Below the pieces are notes generated by a model. The model made no database searches. It saw nothing but the letters and a program-made list of their open reading frames with translations, and was not told the origin of the DNA. A DNA stretch of 13,386 nucleotides, taken from the NCBI GenBank assembly GCA_964569315.1, contig CAZMUZ010000101.1:1-13386 (forward strand), given 5' to 3'. This document shows positions 6,941 through 13,386 of the stretch, in pieces (positions within the stretch are counted from its first letter, which is position 1; each line of letters opens with the position of its first letter). Position numbers and translations under genes: made by a program. The DNA is from CADEFF01 sp964569315 (GTDB lineage: Bacteria; Pseudomonadota; Alphaproteobacteria; Dongiales; Dongiaceae).

Positions 6941-7417
6941 ATGCCCGTCCTTTCCCTCGAGACCCTGAAGGCGGCGCTGCCGCCGCGCAGCGCGCTGCTC
7001 GGGATCGATCTCGGCAGCAAGACCATCGGGCTTGCGCTGTCCGACCCCGGCCTTCTCGTCGCCTCCCCCCTGCGCACGCTGCGGCGCGGCAAGTTCGCCG
7101 CGGACGCAGCGGCGATCGAGACGCTGATCGCGGAGCGCAAGGTCGGCGGGCTGGTGATCGGCCTGCCGGTGGGGCTCGACGGGCGCGAGGGACCGGCCTG
7201 TCAGTCGGTCCGGCAATTCGCGCAGAATTTTCTCGCGCGGAAGGAGATGCCGATCCTGTTCTGGGACGAGCGCTTCTCGACCGCGGCCATTAACCGCTTT
7301 CTCATCGACGAGGCCGATATGAGCCGCAAGCGGCGCGGCGAAGTGGTGGACAAGATGGCCGCCGCCTACATTCTGCAGGGAGCTCTCGACGCGCTCGCGC
7401 GGATTGTATCCGAGTAG
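6941..7417 (+). CDS. ruvX: RuvX/YqgF family pre-16S rRNA nuclease (Holliday-junction-resolvase fold)
   Basis: YqgF/RuvX is an RNase H-fold nuclease best supported as acting in maturation of the 16S rRNA 5' end; older annotation calls it a putative Holliday junction resolvase. The 158-residue protein has the usual length and the family motifs: GIDLGSKTIGLALSD (21-35, with Asp23), IGLPVGLDGREGP (73-85), WDERFSTAAIN (108-118, with Glu110) and DKMAAAYILQGALD (137-150, with Asp137). These acidic residues fit the metal-binding site. I chose ATG 6941 because the match begins just after it. The frame is open back to 6794, but that part overlaps the lrp-like gene in antisense. No clear ribosome site precedes the ATG. 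It is a single gene between two accessory blocks. Confidence 0.93.
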   Translation: MPVLSLETLKAALPPRSALLGIDLGSKTIGLALSDPGLLVASPLRTLRRGKFAADAAAIETLIAERKVGGLVIGLPVGLDGREGPACQSVRQFAQNFLARKEMPILFWDERFSTAAINRFLIDEADMSRKRRGEVVDKMAAAYILQGALDALARIVSE

Positions 7418-7434
7418 CGAGAGGCGAGTTGACC

Positions 7435-7458
7435 CGGCGCGCGACGGTCGCCGCGCCG
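7435..7458 (+). terminator. Strong hairpin just after ruvX
   Basis: CGGCGCG (7435-7441) pairs perfectly with CGCGCCG (7452-7458). Inside, CGA (7442-7444) can pair with TCG (7448-7450), giving about ten base pairs with one bulge. It starts 17 bases after the ruvX stop. No T-run follows, so it is a candidate for a non-canonical terminator or a 3'-end protecting structure. Confidence 0.4.
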
Positions 7459-7513
7459 ACAGCGCAGATATCCGCTTTCACGCCCGCACCCGGCCGTTTC
7501 GTCCCTCCAGCCA

Positions 7514-7529
7514 TTAAGGTCCGATAAAC
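7514..7529 (+). promoter_or_regulatory. CtrA-like half-site pair (weak)
   Basis: TTAA at 7514-7517, seven bases, then TAAAC at 7525-7529 gives TTAA-N7-TAAAC, one base away from the alphaproteobacterial CtrA consensus TTAA-N7-TTAAC. It lies about 135 bases upstream of the membrane protein gene. Another small inverted repeat sits nearby: CTAACC (7550-7555) and GGTAAG (7560-7565) around TTTT, with one mismatch. A single near-match can occur by chance. Confidence 0.2.
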
Positions 7530-7616
7530 CCAACCGGCAGCGGCCGCGACTAACCTTTTGGTAAGCCTGCCCGCCCCAGAATCATTGCGCCGCGCCACGG
7601 GATCCGGTTGCCCGCC

Positions 7617-7633
7617 CTGGCGGGATTCGCCAG
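7617..7633 (+). other. Hairpin in the leader of the His-rich membrane protein gene
   Basis: CTGGCG (7617-7622) pairs perfectly with CGCCAG (7628-7633) around a GGATT loop, ending 19 bases before a strong AGGAGG ribosome site (7653-7658). It could be a leader structure. The 246-base gap between ruvX and this gene otherwise holds only the terminator-like hairpin and the CtrA-like site. Confidence 0.28.
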
Positions 7634-7663
7634 CCCTGGGCTCATGCTCGCGAGGAGGGTGTG

Positions 7664-8707
7664 ATGTCCGCCGCCGCTCTCGAACCCACCGAATTGCCGG
7701 CCGGCTGGATACGCGGCCCGACGTTCGATCTCGCGCTCATTGCCGGCACGGCGGGGCTCGCCGCTCTCGTCACGATCCCGCTTTCGATCGAGCCGCGTCT
7801 CTTCGCCCTGATCACCGTGCCCTATCTCTGGCTCGTCGGATATCCGCATCTGCTCGCAACCTATTCGCAGATCGCTTTCGACCGAAAGAGCTTCGACACC
7901 TATCGACGGCTCAACCTCGAGCTGCCGATCGCCATTCTCGCCCTGGTCGCATTTACCGCCTATGCCGTGGGGACCTGGCCGCTCGTAACCGTCTATCTCT
8001 ATTGGCAATGGTTCCATTTCGCGCGCCAGAGCTACGGGATCTCGCGGCACTATGCGCGCAAAGCGGCTCGGCCACTCGCGGACGACCGCCTGACCACCGC
8101 CGTTCTCTATCTCTGGCCGGCGCTCGGCATTCTTCATCGCTCGTGGCAGGCGCCGACGCGGTATCTCGGGAGCGAGGTCTGGACGCTGCCGGTTCCCGAT
8201 CTCCTGCTGGCATGCGCGAGCGTGGCGACGCTTGCCGTGACGGGGTGGTGGGTCTACGGACGCGTTCGCGCCTGGCGCGCCGGCACCCTCCTGCTGCCGC
8301 ACACGCTCTACGTCGCGTCGCACGCCGGCATTTTCGCTCTTGGCTACCTTCTGATCGCCGACATCAATGTCGGGTGGCTGGTGCTCAGCCTGTGGCATTC
8401 CAGCCAATACATGCTGTTCGTATGGCACGTGAATCGCTCGCGGTACGGAACCCGATCCGACCCCGAACACCCGCTTCTCTCCAGGCTGAGCCAACCCGGC
8501 GGCGTATTGCGCTACGCGCTCGTCTTCCTCGGCTTGTCGGTGGTTTTCTTCGGCGCAATCAGGCTCGGCCTCGAATGGCTGGCGCCCCTCGCTCTACCGG
8601 TTTCCCTGGTGGTCTTTCATTCCATCAATTTCCATCACTACACGGTCGACGCCATCATATGGAGCCGACGGCGCAATTGGCCGCTCCTCGCCAAGCCGGT
8701 CCATTGA
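7664..8707 (+). CDS. Histidine-rich polytopic membrane protein of unknown function
   Basis: I do not recognise a named family. The 347-residue protein has about eight or nine hydrophobic segments (roughly 22-41, 46-66, 88-112, 143-160, 176-197, 214-233, 236-254, 282-300, 303-321). Histidines and aromatic residues cluster at segment ends: GYPHLL (His62), WQWFHFARQSYGISRHY (His118, His129), SLWHSSQYMLFVWHVN (His245, His255) and VVFHSINFHHYTVDAIIW (His319, His324, His325, Asp329). Such repeated His pairs in membrane enzymes often bind iron, as in desaturases or carotenoid-cleaving Brp/Blh proteins, but the spacing does not clearly match either. AGGAGG at 7653-7658 is 5 bases from ATG 7664, which I prefer to the GTG at 7661. 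It lies 115 bases before the CoA transferase gene on the same strand. Confidence 0.85.
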   Translation: MSAAALEPTELPAGWIRGPTFDLALIAGTAGLAALVTIPLSIEPRLFALITVPYLWLVGYPHLLATYSQIAFDRKSFDTYRRLNLELPIAILALVAFTAYAVGTWPLVTVYLYWQWFHFARQSYGISRHYARKAARPLADDRLTTAVLYLWPALGILHRSWQAPTRYLGSEVWTLPVPDLLLACASVATLAVTGWWVYGRVRAWRAGTLLLPHTLYVASHAGIFALGYLLIADINVGWLVLSLWHSSQYMLFVWHVNRSRYGTRSDPEHPLLSRLSQPGGVLRYALVFLGLSVVFFGAIRLGLEWLAPLALPVSLVVFHSINFHHYTVDAIIWSRRRNWPLLAKPVH

Positions 8708-8756
8708 CCGGCAGCCTCGCGCGCAACCGCCCGCGGACCGCTTTCGGGGCGACCGG

Positions 8757-8785
8757 TTGACCTCGCCTGCGGCGCTCGCCAGAGT
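8757..8785 (+). promoter_or_regulatory. Weak candidate promoter for the CoA transferase-MFS operon
   Basis: TTGACC (8757-8762, five of six to the -35 consensus) is followed after 17 bases by CAGAGT (8780-8785, three of six to -10), about 38 bases before ATG 8823. The -35 is good and the -10 poor. The 115-base gap contains nothing else clear. Confidence 0.22.
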
Positions 8786-8822
8786 GCCGGCCAATTCGCA
8801 TCGCTCCTCGAGGTTTCGATCC

Positions 8823-10040
8823 ATGTCCGGTCCGCTTGCTGGCCTTCGCGTCTTCGATCTGAGCCGCATCCTGGCCGGCCCCACCTGCTCGCAGCTCCTC
8901 GGCGATCTCGGCGCCGAAATCATCAAGATCGAGCGCCCCGGGGCCGGCGACGATACGCGCAAATGGGGCCCGCCCTACGTGAAGGATGCGGCCGGCGCGA
9001 ACACGACCGAGAGCGCCTACTATATGGCCTCGAACCGCAACAAGCGGTCGGTCTCGATCGACATCGCAAAGCCGGAAGGACAGGCTCTCGCGAAGCGCCT
9101 CATCGCCAAGTGCGACATCATGCTGGAGAACTTCAAGGTCGGGGACATGGCGCGCTACGGCCTGTCCTATGCCGACCTCAAGGCCGATTCCCCCGGGCTG
9201 ATCTATTGCTCGATCACCGGCTTCGGCCAGACGGGTCCCTATGCGCCGCGCGCGGGCTACGACCTGCTCGCCCAGGGGATCGGCGGCATCATGAGCGTGA
9301 CCGGCGAGCCGGACCGCCCGCCGATGAAGGTCGGCGTCGGCATCGCCGACATCATGTGCGGCATGTATGCGACCGTGGCGATCCTGGCGGCGCTTCACCA
9401 CAGGCGCGAGACGGGCAAGGGCCAGTACATCGACCTTGCCCTGCTCGATACGCAAGTTGCCTGGCTGACCACGATCGGACTCAACTACCTGACCTCGGGC
9501 GAGGTGCCGCAGCGCGTCGGCAACGAGCATCCGAACATCGTGCCCTACAACGTCATGCCCAGTTCCGACGGCTATTTCATCCTCGCGGTCGGCAATGACG
9601 GCCAGTTCGGCAAGTTCTGCGACTTCGCGGGCGCGCCCGAGCTCGCCCGGGATCCGCGCTTCGCGACCAACGAGGCGCGGCTCAGGAACCGGCGGGCGCT
9701 CTACGACATCCTCCCCGAGGTGACGCGGCGGAAGACGCAACAGGAGTGGATCGAAGGCCTGGCGAAGGCCGGCGTCCCGGCGAGCCCGGTGAACGACGTC
9801 GCGCAGGTTTTCAAGGATCCGCAAGTCCAGGCGCGCGAGATGAAACTGACCATGCCCTATCCGGGGGCCGCCGGCGGCAAGGTGGACCTGATCGCGAACC
9901 CGATCCGCTTTTCCGAAACGGCGATCGACTATCGGCTGCCGCCGCCCATTCTCGGCGAGCATACGGACGAGGTGCTGACCGGGCTGCTCGGCCTCGAGGC
10001 AAATGAGATCGCGAGCCTGAAAGCGCGCGGCGCGATCTAG
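8823..10040 (+). CDS. CaiB/BaiF family (class III) CoA transferase
   Basis: Class III CoA transferases move CoA from one acyl-CoA to a carboxylic acid through an aspartyl-CoA thioester, acting as dimers in the cytoplasm. The 405 residues are of normal length. N-terminal GLRVFDLSRILAGPTCSQLL (8-27), GAEIIKIERPG (30-40), NRNKRSVSID (71-80) and SITGFGQTGPY (130-140) are family blocks. The catalytic Asp is Asp176 in VGVGIADIMCGMYA (170-183). ATG 8823 begins at the conserved N-terminus with GAGG about 9 bases upstream; a TTG at 8757 in frame is rejected. The gene is 16 bases before the first of two MFS genes, so the three probably form an operon. The acid and donor CoA cannot be named from sequence; formyl-CoA, succinyl-CoA and carnitine-type members all look alike at this level. 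Confidence 0.93.
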   Translation: MSGPLAGLRVFDLSRILAGPTCSQLLGDLGAEIIKIERPGAGDDTRKWGPPYVKDAAGANTTESAYYMASNRNKRSVSIDIAKPEGQALAKRLIAKCDIMLENFKVGDMARYGLSYADLKADSPGLIYCSITGFGQTGPYAPRAGYDLLAQGIGGIMSVTGEPDRPPMKVGVGIADIMCGMYATVAILAALHHRRETGKGQYIDLALLDTQVAWLTTIGLNYLTSGEVPQRVGNEHPNIVPYNVMPSSDGYFILAVGNDGQFGKFCDFAGAPELARDPRFATNEARLRNRRALYDILPEVTRRKTQQEWIEGLAKAGVPASPVNDVAQVFKDPQVQAREMKLTMPYPGAAGGKVDLIANPIRFSETAIDYRLPPPILGEHTDEVLTGLLGLEANEIASLKARGAI

Positions 10041-10056
10041 AAAAGGCGGCGCTGTC

Positions 10057-11226
10057 ATGGGGGCATCGGCGCCTTCCTCCGCAATGCGGATGCGCGGCCT
10101 GATCGCGGCGATCACGGCCGTCACCATCGCCGGGCTGAACTACGGATTCATCGCGCCGCTTATTGCTGTGCTGATGGAGCGGCGGGAGATCGACAAGAGC
10201 CTGATCGGCCTCAACGCCAGCTTCCAGGCCGTCGCCGTCGTCATTGCCTCACCGCTGACCGGACTTCTGCTCCGTCGCCTCGGTGCGACAGGGTTGCTGA
10301 CCGGTGGACTGGTGAGCACGGCCTGCGTTTATGTGCTCTTCGCGGTGATCGACGATATTCCTGCCTGGTTCGTCTTCCGGTTCATCCTCGGCGCCAGCGG
10401 CGCGATCGTGTGGGTTGCGAGCGAGGCCTGGATCAATGCGCTCGCGGAAACCCACAACCGGGGTCGCATCATCGGTCTCTACAGCGTCGCCTCGGCCGCG
10501 GGTGCGGCGATGGGTCCCCTCATCCTGACGGTGGTCGGCACGAGCGGCTGGGTTCCCTTCATGGCGCCGGCCTCGATCGCGATTCTGGGGATGCTGATGA
10601 TCCGGTTCGTCGGCGGCGGGGCGCCGGCGCTTGCCGGTGAGCCCAGCAGGCAGCCATGGCGCTTCCTCTGGATCGCGCCTCTGCCGCTCCTGCTCTGCGC
10701 GGCATTTTCCGCCACGTCGGAATCGCTTCGGAACTTCCTCGCCGTCTACGGACTCGATCGGGGGATCGCGGAACACCAAGCCTTCGCGCTGCTGAGCGCC
10801 ATGGCGATCGGCGGCATCCTGTTCCAGTATCCGCTCGGCTGGCTTGCCGATCACATGAACCGGCGCCGGCTTCTGGTGCTGTGCGTCGCGATCAGCGCGA
10901 TCGGATTTCTTGCTTTGCCGTACATCATCGGCGCGGGCTGGGTCGGCCTCGCCGTCTACTTCGTCTTCGGCGGCGCCTTCTTCATGCTGTACAGCCTGGG
11001 GCTCGTGCTGCTCGGCGAACGTTTCCGCGGGCCGGACCTGGTCGCCGCCAGCGCCGGCTTCAGCATGATGTGGGGCGTCGGCACCATCGTCGGCCCGTCC
11101 CTTACCGGCATCACGATGGATGTCATGGGTTCGTCCGGTCTCGTCTGGATCACGGTGGGACTCCTGATCACGTTTCTGCCGATGGCCCTGTTGTCGCGAT
11201 CCGAAGGGCAGAGGACACAGGAATGA
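10057..11226 (+). CDS. MFS transporter, YcaD-like, first of a tandem pair
   Basis: This is a 389-residue major facilitator protein of the inner membrane, with about 12 hydrophobic segments in two six-helix halves. VASEAWINAL (120-129) followed by RGRIIGLYS resembles the YcaD-like branch. The loop after segment 8 carries QYPLGWLADHMNRRR (257-271), a motif-A variant, and VLLGERFRG (317-325) is near segment 10. I chose ATG 10057, preceded by AAGGCGG; an internal ATG at 10084 is possible. It is 16 bases after the CoA transferase gene and overlaps the next transporter by ATGA. The substrate is unknown. From context, an organic acid handled by the CoA transferase is a reasonable guess, in uptake or efflux. 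Confidence 0.92.
   Translation: MGASAPSSAMRMRGLIAAITAVTIAGLNYGFIAPLIAVLMERREIDKSLIGLNASFQAVAVVIASPLTGLLLRRLGATGLLTGGLVSTACVYVLFAVIDDIPAWFVFRFILGASGAIVWVASEAWINALAETHNRGRIIGLYSVASAAGAAMGPLILTVVGTSGWVPFMAPASIAILGMLMIRFVGGGAPALAGEPSRQPWRFLWIAPLPLLLCAAFSATSESLRNFLAVYGLDRGIAEHQAFALLSAMAIGGILFQYPLGWLADHMNRRRLLVLCVAISAIGFLALPYIIGAGWVGLAVYFVFGGAFFMLYSLGLVLLGERFRGPDLVAASAGFSMMWGVGTIVGPSLTGITMDVMGSSGLVWITVGLLITFLPMALLSRSEGQRTQE
10417..10436 (+). repeat. 20-base direct repeat, copy 1 (inside first MFS gene)
   Basis: The 20 bases that begin GCGAGCGAGG are identical at 11583-11602, coding for part of VASEAWINAL in both paralogues. The copies are 1,166 bases apart at the same codon positions. This is the longest exact shared run I found in the pair. 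It reflects duplication plus strong protein constraint, and could support recombination between the two genes. Confidence 0.8.
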
Positions 11227-12389
11227 CGGAGCCCCTGCCCGCGGAGCGCGGACGCGCGCGCAGCCTCGCCGCCGTGATCATCGCCATGGCGATGGTCACG
11301 ATGAATCACGGGCTTTCCTATCCGCTGCTGGCGCTGGTGCTCGAACGTCACGGCATCTCGTCGAGCCTCATCGGAATCTCGACCGCCGTTCAGGCGTTCG
11401 CCGGTCTGGTCTTCGCCTTCTTCGCGGGCAATCTCGTCGGCCGTTACGGACCCGGCCCGATCATGGCGGTCTCGCTTGCGACCATCGCCGCCATCTACCT
11501 GCTGCTCGGCGCCTTTCCGGACTATCTGCTGTGGCTGCCGCTGCGGTTCCTGCTGGGCGGGCTCGGGTCGTTCCTGTGGGTCGCGAGCGAGGCCTGGATC
11601 AACGCGCTTACCGACAACGCCAGCCGCGGCCGCGTCATCGGCATCTACTCGACCGCAGCCGCCGTCGGCAGCGCGCTCGGCCCCGGCATTCTGCTCCTTA
11701 CCGGCAGCGAGGGGTTCGCGCCCTTCATCGTCATCGCCTCGGTCTCCTTCGCCGGATCGATCTGCATCCTGCTGGCCGGCACGACACGGCCGGCTTTCCC
11801 CGGCACGCCGAGCGGCGGGGTGCTGCGCTATCTGCTGCTGGCGCCGCTGCCGATACTGCTCAATTTCGCCTATGCCTCCATCATGGAGGCGTTCCATACG
11901 TTCTTCCCGATTTATGCGAAGGGACTTGCCTATCTCGAGTCCGACGCCTTCTTCATCATGACGCTCATCGGGCTCGGCGGGATCCTGCTGCAATATCCGA
12001 TGGGCTGGCTCGCCGATCATATGAACCGGCTCCTGCTGCTCCTGATCTGCCTCGGCGCTAGCCTCGCCGGCATCCTCTGCATCCCCCTGATGCTCGGCGC
12101 GGGCATGGTCGGCTATGTCCTCTTCTTCCTCTTCGGCGGCATCATGTCGTCGCTCTACAGCTTCGGCGTGGTGCTGCTCGGCGAGCGTTTCCGCGGCGCC
12201 GATCTCGCCATGGCGAGCGCGATGTTCACCATGATGTGGTCGGGCGGCACTTTCGTCGGGCCGCCGGTCGCGGGATTCCTCATGGACCAGCTCGGCCCCT
12301 CGGGTCTGATCGCCGCGATGGCGGCCGCCATCCTGGTTTTCCTGCCGATGCCGATTCGGGCGCTTCTTCGATCCGCCCGCGCCGCTTAG
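11223..12389 (+). CDS. MFS transporter, YcaD-like, second of a tandem pair
   Basis: This 388-residue inner-membrane transporter aligns with the first copy essentially without gaps: VASEAWINAL is at 120-129, GWLADHMNR at 261-269 and VLLGERFRG at 317-325 in both. A hand count gives about 59 identical residues in positions 251-350 and 32 of 60 in 101-160. It is thus a clear tandem paralogue. The ATG at 11223 overlaps the preceding stop (ATGA), so translation is coupled. GAGGA lies about 8 bases before it. The frame is open back to 10656 but that part runs inside the first gene and is not used. One copy may transport and the other modulate, or both may act as paired transporters; this is inference. 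Confidence 0.92.
   Translation: MTEPLPAERGRARSLAAVIIAMAMVTMNHGLSYPLLALVLERHGISSSLIGISTAVQAFAGLVFAFFAGNLVGRYGPGPIMAVSLATIAAIYLLLGAFPDYLLWLPLRFLLGGLGSFLWVASEAWINALTDNASRGRVIGIYSTAAAVGSALGPGILLLTGSEGFAPFIVIASVSFAGSICILLAGTTRPAFPGTPSGGVLRYLLLAPLPILLNFAYASIMEAFHTFFPIYAKGLAYLESDAFFIMTLIGLGGILLQYPMGWLADHMNRLLLLLICLGASLAGILCIPLMLGAGMVGYVLFFLFGGIMSSLYSFGVVLLGERFRGADLAMASAMFTMMWSGGTFVGPPVAGFLMDQLGPSGLIAAMAAAILVFLPMPIRALLRSARAA
11583..11602 (+). repeat. 20-base direct repeat, copy 2 (inside second MFS gene)
   Basis: Identical to 10417-10436 and at the equivalent position in the second transporter. See the first copy for its meaning. Confidence 0.8.
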
Positions 12390-12411
12390 CCGCCGCGCTC
12401 TCCGCGCCTTT

Positions 12412-12440
12412 GCCGCCCGCGCTTGCCCGTCGCGGCGGGC
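12412..12440 (+). terminator. Imperfect hairpin between MFS genes and pyrB
   Basis: CCGCG (12417-12421) pairs with CGCGG (12431-12435), and three outer pairs (12412-12414 with 12438-12440) flank two mismatches around a 9-base loop. It begins 23 bases after the second MFS stop, with no T-run. It overlaps the candidate -35 of pyrB, so it could be a boundary between the two transcripts. Confidence 0.28.
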
Positions 12441-12452
12441 TCTGCATATAGT
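12423..12452 (+). promoter_or_regulatory. Candidate promoter for pyrB, close to the start codon
   Basis: TTGCCC (12423-12428, four of six) and TATAGT (12447-12452, five of six) are 18 bases apart. Transcription would begin near 12459, only about 3 bases before the ATG at 12462. No ribosome site is present upstream of that ATG, so the mRNA could be leaderless. Alternatively pyrB is read from upstream and these boxes are chance. Confidence 0.35.
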
Positions 12453-12461
12453 CCGGCTTTA

Positions 12462-13386
12462 ATGAGCCCGACCCCCTCCTCGCCCGCCCCGCTCCTCTAT
12501 CGTCATCGTCATCTGCTGGGAATCGAAGGCCTGACACGGCCCGAGATCGGCAGCCTGCTCGACCTATCCGAATCCTATATCGAGCCGATCCGCAGCAAGA
12601 CCAAGAGCGCCCTCCTGGTGGGACGGACGGTCATCAACCTCTTCTTCGAGAACTCGACGCGCACCCGCACCTCCTTCGAGCTGGCGGCGAAGCGGCTCGG
12701 CGCCGACGTGATCAACATGCAGGTGCAGGCGAGCTCGATAAAGAAGGGCGAGACCCTGCTCGACACGGCGATGACGCTGAACGCCATGCATCCCGATGTG
12801 CTTGTCGTGCGCCATCCGGACTCGGGCGCGGTCAACCTGCTGTCGCAGAAGGTCGATGGTGCGGTCATCAATGCCGGTGACGGGCGCCACGAGCATCCGA
12901 CCCAGGCGCTGCTCGACGCCGTCACGATCCGCCGCCGGCGCGGGCGCCTCGAAGGCCAGCTCGTGGCGGTCTGCGGCGACGTGCTGCACAGCCGCGTCGC
13001 GCGCTCCAACATCCACCTGCTCACGACGATGGGCGCGCGGGTCCGCGTGATCGCGCCGCCGACCTTGCTACCCGCCGCCGTCGAACGGCTCGGCGTCGAG
13101 GCCTTCACCGACATGCGCAAGGGGCTCAAGGACTGCGACATCGTCATGATGCTGCGGCTGCAGAGCGAGCGCATGCACGGCTCGCATGTCCCCTCGACGC
13201 GGGAGTATTTCCATTTCTTCGGCCTCGACTACGAGAAGCTGGCTGCCGCAAAACCGGACGCACTCATCATGCATCCGGGCCCGATGAACCGCGGCGTCGA
13301 GATCGACAGCGAGGTGGCGGACGACATCGACCGCAGCGCGATCCGCGAGCAGGTCGAGATGGGCGTGGCCGTGCGCATGGCCTGCC
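12462..13386 (+). CDS. pyrB: Aspartate carbamoyltransferase, catalytic subunit (3' end missing)
   Basis: PyrB joins carbamoyl phosphate and aspartate to carbamoyl-aspartate, the first committed step of pyrimidine synthesis in the cytoplasm. The 308 visible residues hold all main motifs: RHRHLLGIEGL (14-24), the carbamoyl-phosphate loop FFENSTRTRTSFE (61-73), SSIKKGET (91-98) with the active-site Lys, HEHPTQALLDA (143-153), GDVLHSRVARSN (172-183), LRLQSERM (231-238) and MHPGPMNRGVE (270-280). Family proteins are about 310-320 residues, so only the last few are missing. The reading frame stays open to the window edge without a stop. There is no ribosome site before ATG 12462. It starts 72 bases after the second MFS gene; a pyrC gene commonly follows in Alphaproteobacteria, outside this window. 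Confidence 0.96.
   Translation, partial: MSPTPSSPAPLLYRHRHLLGIEGLTRPEIGSLLDLSESYIEPIRSKTKSALLVGRTVINLFFENSTRTRTSFELAAKRLGADVINMQVQASSIKKGETLLDTAMTLNAMHPDVLVVRHPDSGAVNLLSQKVDGAVINAGDGRHEHPTQALLDAVTIRRRRGRLEGQLVAVCGDVLHSRVARSNIHLLTTMGARVRVIAPPTLLPAAVERLGVEAFTDMRKGLKDCDIVMMLRLQSERMHGSHVPSTREYFHFFGLDYEKLAAAKPDALIMHPGPMNRGVEIDSEVADDIDRSAIREQVEMGVAVRMAC

Noticed and set aside
7550..8494. Minus-strand frame of 314 residues opposite the membrane protein
   Set aside because: Highly charged, without motifs; the plus-strand gene has a strong AGGAGG site and coherent membrane segments.
8655..10127. Minus-strand frame of 490 residues opposite the CoA transferase
   Set aside because: No recognisable domain, while the plus strand codes for a complete CaiB/BaiF protein.
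10656..11222. N-terminal extension of the second MFS reading frame
   Set aside because: It overlaps the first MFS gene in another frame and is Arg-rich; the paralogue alignment starts at ATG 11223.
1..13386. CRISPR array, tRNA/rRNA gene, transposon or prophage remnants, toxin-antitoxin pairs
   Set aside because: No regularly spaced repeats, no tRNA-like TTCGA arm context, no transposase or integrase motif, and no pair of small overlapping genes were found on either strand.

Overview
The window is GC-rich, tightly packed bacterial DNA and looks alphaproteobacterial. The evidence is the gatC-gatA-gatB operon together with ruvX and pyrB, which often sit close together in Alphaproteobacteria, plus the LysE/Lrp and CaiB-type gene content. 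A Rhodospirillales-like host is possible, but the family cannot be fixed from this sequence. I see no tRNA, rRNA, CRISPR array, transposase or phage gene. No gap between genes exceeds about 250 bases.

Layout, left to right. (1) Positions 1-2249, minus strand: gatC-gatA-gatB, the tRNA-dependent amidotransferase; gatB runs off the left edge. (2) 2502-5046, plus strand: a stand-alone Rieske oxygenase alpha subunit, then an exported chymotrypsin-fold serine protease with an N-terminal YbjN-like domain. (3) 5060-6828, minus strand: an Lrp/AsnC regulator followed by two tandem LysE-family exporters, convergent with the protease. (4) 6829-6940: an AT-rich divergent control region with a candidate Lrp box. 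(5) 6941-7417, plus strand: ruvX. (6) 7664-8707: a histidine-rich polytopic membrane protein I cannot assign. (7) 8823-12389: a CaiB/BaiF CoA transferase closely followed by two paralogous MFS transporters that overlap by ATGA. (8) 12462-13386: pyrB, cut by the right edge.

The housekeeping genes gatCAB, ruvX and pyrB form a skeleton into which two accessory blocks of about 4.7 and 5.0 kb are set. The accessory genes suggest amino-acid export under Lrp control, and uptake or efflux of an organic acid coupled to CoA transfer; the second is inference. No complete new defence or mobile system is visible. The least explained items are the YbjN-protease fusion, the His-rich membrane protein, and the CoA transferase with its paired transporters.
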